A DNA stretch of 8,214 nt from an uncultured Terriglobus sp. (GTDB lineage Bacteria; Acidobacteriota; Terriglobia; Terriglobales; Acidobacteriaceae), in NCBI GenBank assembly GCA_937859825.1, contig CALMAP010000147.1, positions 1 through 8,214 on the forward strand, given 5' to 3'. Each line of letters starts with the position of its first letter. Position 1 is the first letter of the stretch. Made by a program: the position numbers and the translations under genes. A model generated the notes under the pieces. It had not been told where the DNA came from. It was given only the letters and a program-made list of their open reading frames with translations, and did no database searches. Shown piece by piece: positions 6,938-8,214 of the stretch.

Positions 6938-7208
6938 ATGAACGTCGAACTGGAACATCCTTATGAACAAATGGCAGAGCAGTTGATGTAATGCCAAGAA
7001 GGTTGAATCGATTGCCGCTGCGATTGAGTTGGCTATTAGCCAAGCAGTTGGAACGCTAAGTGAGAAAGAAAGAAGCGAAGGGCTGTCTCAAATGCTTCAA
7101 GCAGGGCTGGAGAGCGGCACGTACCCGGGGGATCCGGTTGCAGAGATTTTGTTGGAGTTACGCTCCTCCGGTGCTGTACGCGAGCACGGCGGAAAAGAGG
7201 CAGCATAG
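6938..7208 (+). pseudogene. ParD-like antitoxin, interrupted by a frame change
   Basis: From ATG 6938 the frame reads MNVELEHPYEQMAEQLM and stops at TAA 6989-6991. A second frame, open from 6987 to TAG 7206-7208, then continues with VESIAAAIELAISQ and a ParD-like C-terminal part including LQAGLESGTYPGDPVAEILLE. Skipping one base (T6989) joins them into an 89-residue protein. The joined form fits a ParD-type antitoxin: a beta strand plus two helices (ribbon-helix-helix DNA-binding fold), then a toxin-wrapping tail. The strong ribosome site belongs to the first piece, and the second has no good start before an internal ATG at 7092. The 13 bases between the M17 codon and the GTT valine codon are fewer than the usual helix A-B loop needs, so a small deletion (2, 5 or 8 nt) is more likely than one inserted base. 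Programmed frameshifting or a sequence error are alternatives. The family call rests on pattern and on the adjacent ParE-like gene. Confidence 0.6.
6980..6999. repeat. Near-perfect direct repeat, copy A (inside the antitoxin)
   Basis: CAGTTGATGTAATGCCAAGA matches 7513-7531 in 18 of 20 aligned columns: one mismatch (T6983 against G7516) and one extra T (6992). The antitoxin frame break lies inside this copy. Two exact blocks, TGATGTAA and GCCAAGA, make chance unlikely over so short a region, though not impossible. Confidence 0.55.
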
Positions 7209-7511
7209 TTGCGGGTCGCGTTCTCTCGAAGCAGTGCCTCGGATCTGCGTGGCATCCGCCGCTACTCAGAACTCCGATGGGGAACGGACCGCACAACTCG
7301 CTACATGGAGGAGATCGATACGACTATCCAGCGAACTGCGCACGCAAGGCAACGAGGTAAACGGGTGGATGGTCTGCCGGACGGGATGCAAAGAATTCTG
7401 ACAGGCAAGCACCACATCTACTTCATAGCAGGTACGGATACCCTCTTCATCTCGCGTGTGCTGCATAGCAGCATGGATGTCGAAAACGCCTTCTTTCCCA
7501 AACCCAAGTAG
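7209..7511 (+). CDS. ParE/RelE-superfamily toxin
   Basis: This 100-residue protein has the length and pattern of a ParE-type toxin. An N-terminal strand and helix carry SSASDLRGIRRYSELRWG (7-24), matching the family's A..DL..I..Y...WG pattern. A second helix is around TTRYMEEIDTTIQ (28-40). A GLPDGMQRILTGKHHIYFIA segment (54-73) and the closing strand ISRVLHSSMDVENAF (79-93) carry the typical R(I/V)LH..MD ending. ParE toxins inhibit DNA gyrase and RelE relatives cut mRNA at the ribosome; which applies here is not shown, though the sequence looks ParE-like. The start is TTG at 7209, immediately after the antitoxin TAG, with a GAGG ribosome site (7197-7200) eight bases upstream. This fits translational coupling. 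Leu and Arg codon choices (TTG, CGA) differ from the flanking pump genes. No truncation is visible. Confidence 0.82.
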   Translation: MRVAFSRSSASDLRGIRRYSELRWGTDRTTRYMEEIDTTIQRTAHARQRGKRVDGLPDGMQRILTGKHHIYFIAGTDTLFISRVLHSSMDVENAFFPKPK

Positions 7512-7512
7512 T

Positions 7513-7531
7513 CAGGTGATGTAAGCCAAGA
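7513..7531. repeat. Near-perfect direct repeat, copy B (before the second permease)
   Basis: CAGGTGATGTAAGCCAAGA begins two bases after the toxin stop codon and ends on the first base of the second permease's ATG. It contains that gene's probable ribosome site (AGGTG, 7514-7518, twelve bases from ATG). It pairs with copy A at 6980-6999, so the two copies bracket the second antitoxin piece and the whole toxin. Confidence 0.55.
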
Positions 7532-8214
7532 TGAACACCGATCCACAACCCGGAGACAAGCAGCCCACCGACCGCCAGCGGAGCGGTGATGCCGCTGCGC
7601 TGAACGCGCTTGAAGGTTCGCGCGGACCCGGCAAGCGCGCCGGTGACAAGGCTCCGAGCGAGCACGCCACTGTGGCGGACCGGCGGCAGAATGAAGCCCC
7701 GGTGGAAGAGGCCAACGGTCCCATCGGTGGCGTGCACTTTTCTGCCCCGTTCATCAAACGCCCGGTTGCCACCTTCCTGCTTTCGATTGCGATCATTCTG
7801 GCTGGCGCGGTCGCCTACAAGATGCTGCCGGTGGCCTCGCTGCCTGAGGTCGAGTTTCCAGTCATTTCGGTAGGCGCAAACCTGCCCGGTGCCGATCCTG
7901 AGACCATGGCATCGTCGGTGGCGACACCGCTTGAACGCCAGTTCTCCCGCATCGCCGGTATCAACCAGATGACGTCAACATCTTCGCAGGGTTCCGCCAG
8001 CATCACCATGCAGTTCGACCTGACGCGCGACATCAATGGTGCCGCACGAGACGTGCAGGCGGCCATCAGCGCGGCCCGTGCGCAGCTTCCGGCAAACCTG
8101 CCCAGCAATCCTACGTATCGCAAGATCAATCCGGCAGACGCGCCCATCATGATTCTGGCGCTCACCAGCGCCTCGCTCACGGTGCCGCAGCTTTACGACG
8201 CGGCCGATTCCATC
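7531..8214 (+). CDS. mdtC: Second RND efflux permease (MdtC-like), N-terminal 228 codons
   Basis: The frame opens at ATG 7531 and runs off the window in phase. From residue 71 it parallels the first permease: SAPFIKRPVATFLLSIAIIL leads into membrane segment 1 (about 77-97). LPEVEFPVISV (104-114), ATPLERQF (131-138), MTSTSS (147-152), DVQAAISAARAQLP (174-187) and INPADAPI (199-206) all line up with the first permease's porter region. Residues 1-70 are an extra hydrophilic, charged cytoplasmic extension absent from the first permease, starting MNTDPQPGDKQPTD. Its codons are GC-rich at third positions, so I take it as coding. GTG at codon 68 (7732) would give a conventional N-terminus and is the main alternative start. 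It probably forms the MdtC-like half of a mixed permease trimer with the upstream gene. The catalytic membrane residues lie beyond the window. Confidence 0.9.
   Translation, partial: MNTDPQPGDKQPTDRQRSGDAAALNALEGSRGPGKRAGDKAPSEHATVADRRQNEAPVEEANGPIGGVHFSAPFIKRPVATFLLSIAIILAGAVAYKMLPVASLPEVEFPVISVGANLPGADPETMASSVATPLERQFSRIAGINQMTSTSSQGSASITMQFDLTRDINGAARDVQAAISAARAQLPANLPSNPTYRKINPADAPIMILALTSASLTVPQLYDAADSI

Noticed and set aside
6991..7059. 22-codon frame starting at the ATG that overlaps the TAA at 6989 (TAATG)
   Set aside because: The stop-start overlap suggests coupling, but the product is a short basic peptide, it is not in the antitoxin frame, and no further gene follows in that phase.
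7060..7401. 113-codon open frame on the plus strand overlapping antitoxin and toxin
   Set aside because: It is out of frame with both. The ParE-like translation from 7209 and the ParD-like translation to 7208 explain the same bases far better.
6917..7530. Insertion sequence or transposon as carrier of the toxin-antitoxin pair
   Set aside because: No transposase fragment or terminal inverted repeats are visible. Only the short direct repeats at 6980 and 7513 mark the segment.
1..8214. CRISPR array, tRNA, rRNA or riboswitch
   Set aside because: No regularly spaced repeats, cloverleaf-like or conserved RNA motif was seen. Non-coding gaps are short apart from 1836-2011.

Overview
The window is bacterial, moderately GC-rich and densely coded. 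It suggests a Gram-negative (diderm) genome, because it holds most of a tripartite RND efflux operon. The style of the proteins (PheS N-terminus, HAD-UbiA fusion, MdtABC-type pump with long low-complexity linkers) reminds me of Acidobacteriota (Terriglobales). That is an impression, not a demonstrated assignment.

Left part (1-1835, minus strand): the 5' end of pheS (phenylalanyl-tRNA synthetase alpha chain, cut by the window edge). Upstream of it in the same direction is a 514-residue protein joining an N-terminal HAD-like domain to a UbiA-type membrane prenyltransferase of the decaprenyl-phosphate phosphoribosyltransferase-like group. A 176-bp divergent intergenic region (1836-2011) follows. 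It contains an isolated TATAAT box, a small hairpin and a 12-bp perfect palindrome.

Right part (2012-8214, plus strand): an MdtABC-type RND efflux operon. It has a membrane-anchored periplasmic adaptor (2012-3700), a first RND permease with intact proton-relay residues (3749-6916), and the first 228 codons of a second, paralogous RND permease (7531 to the window end). The two permeases probably form a mixed trimer as in MdtB/MdtC, docked by the adaptor to an outer-membrane channel not seen here.

The unusual element is a ParD/ParE-like toxin-antitoxin pair (6938-7511) lying between the two permease genes in the operon's orientation. The toxin reading frame looks intact, starts at TTG and directly abuts the antitoxin stop codon. 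The antitoxin is interrupted by a +1-type frame change at about 6989. That break falls inside one copy of a near-perfect 20-column direct repeat whose other copy sits between the toxin stop and the start of the second permease. The pair therefore looks like an acquired cassette, possibly decaying or using frameshifting, that is read with the pump operon.

I see no tRNA, rRNA, CRISPR array, transposase or convincing rho-independent terminator.
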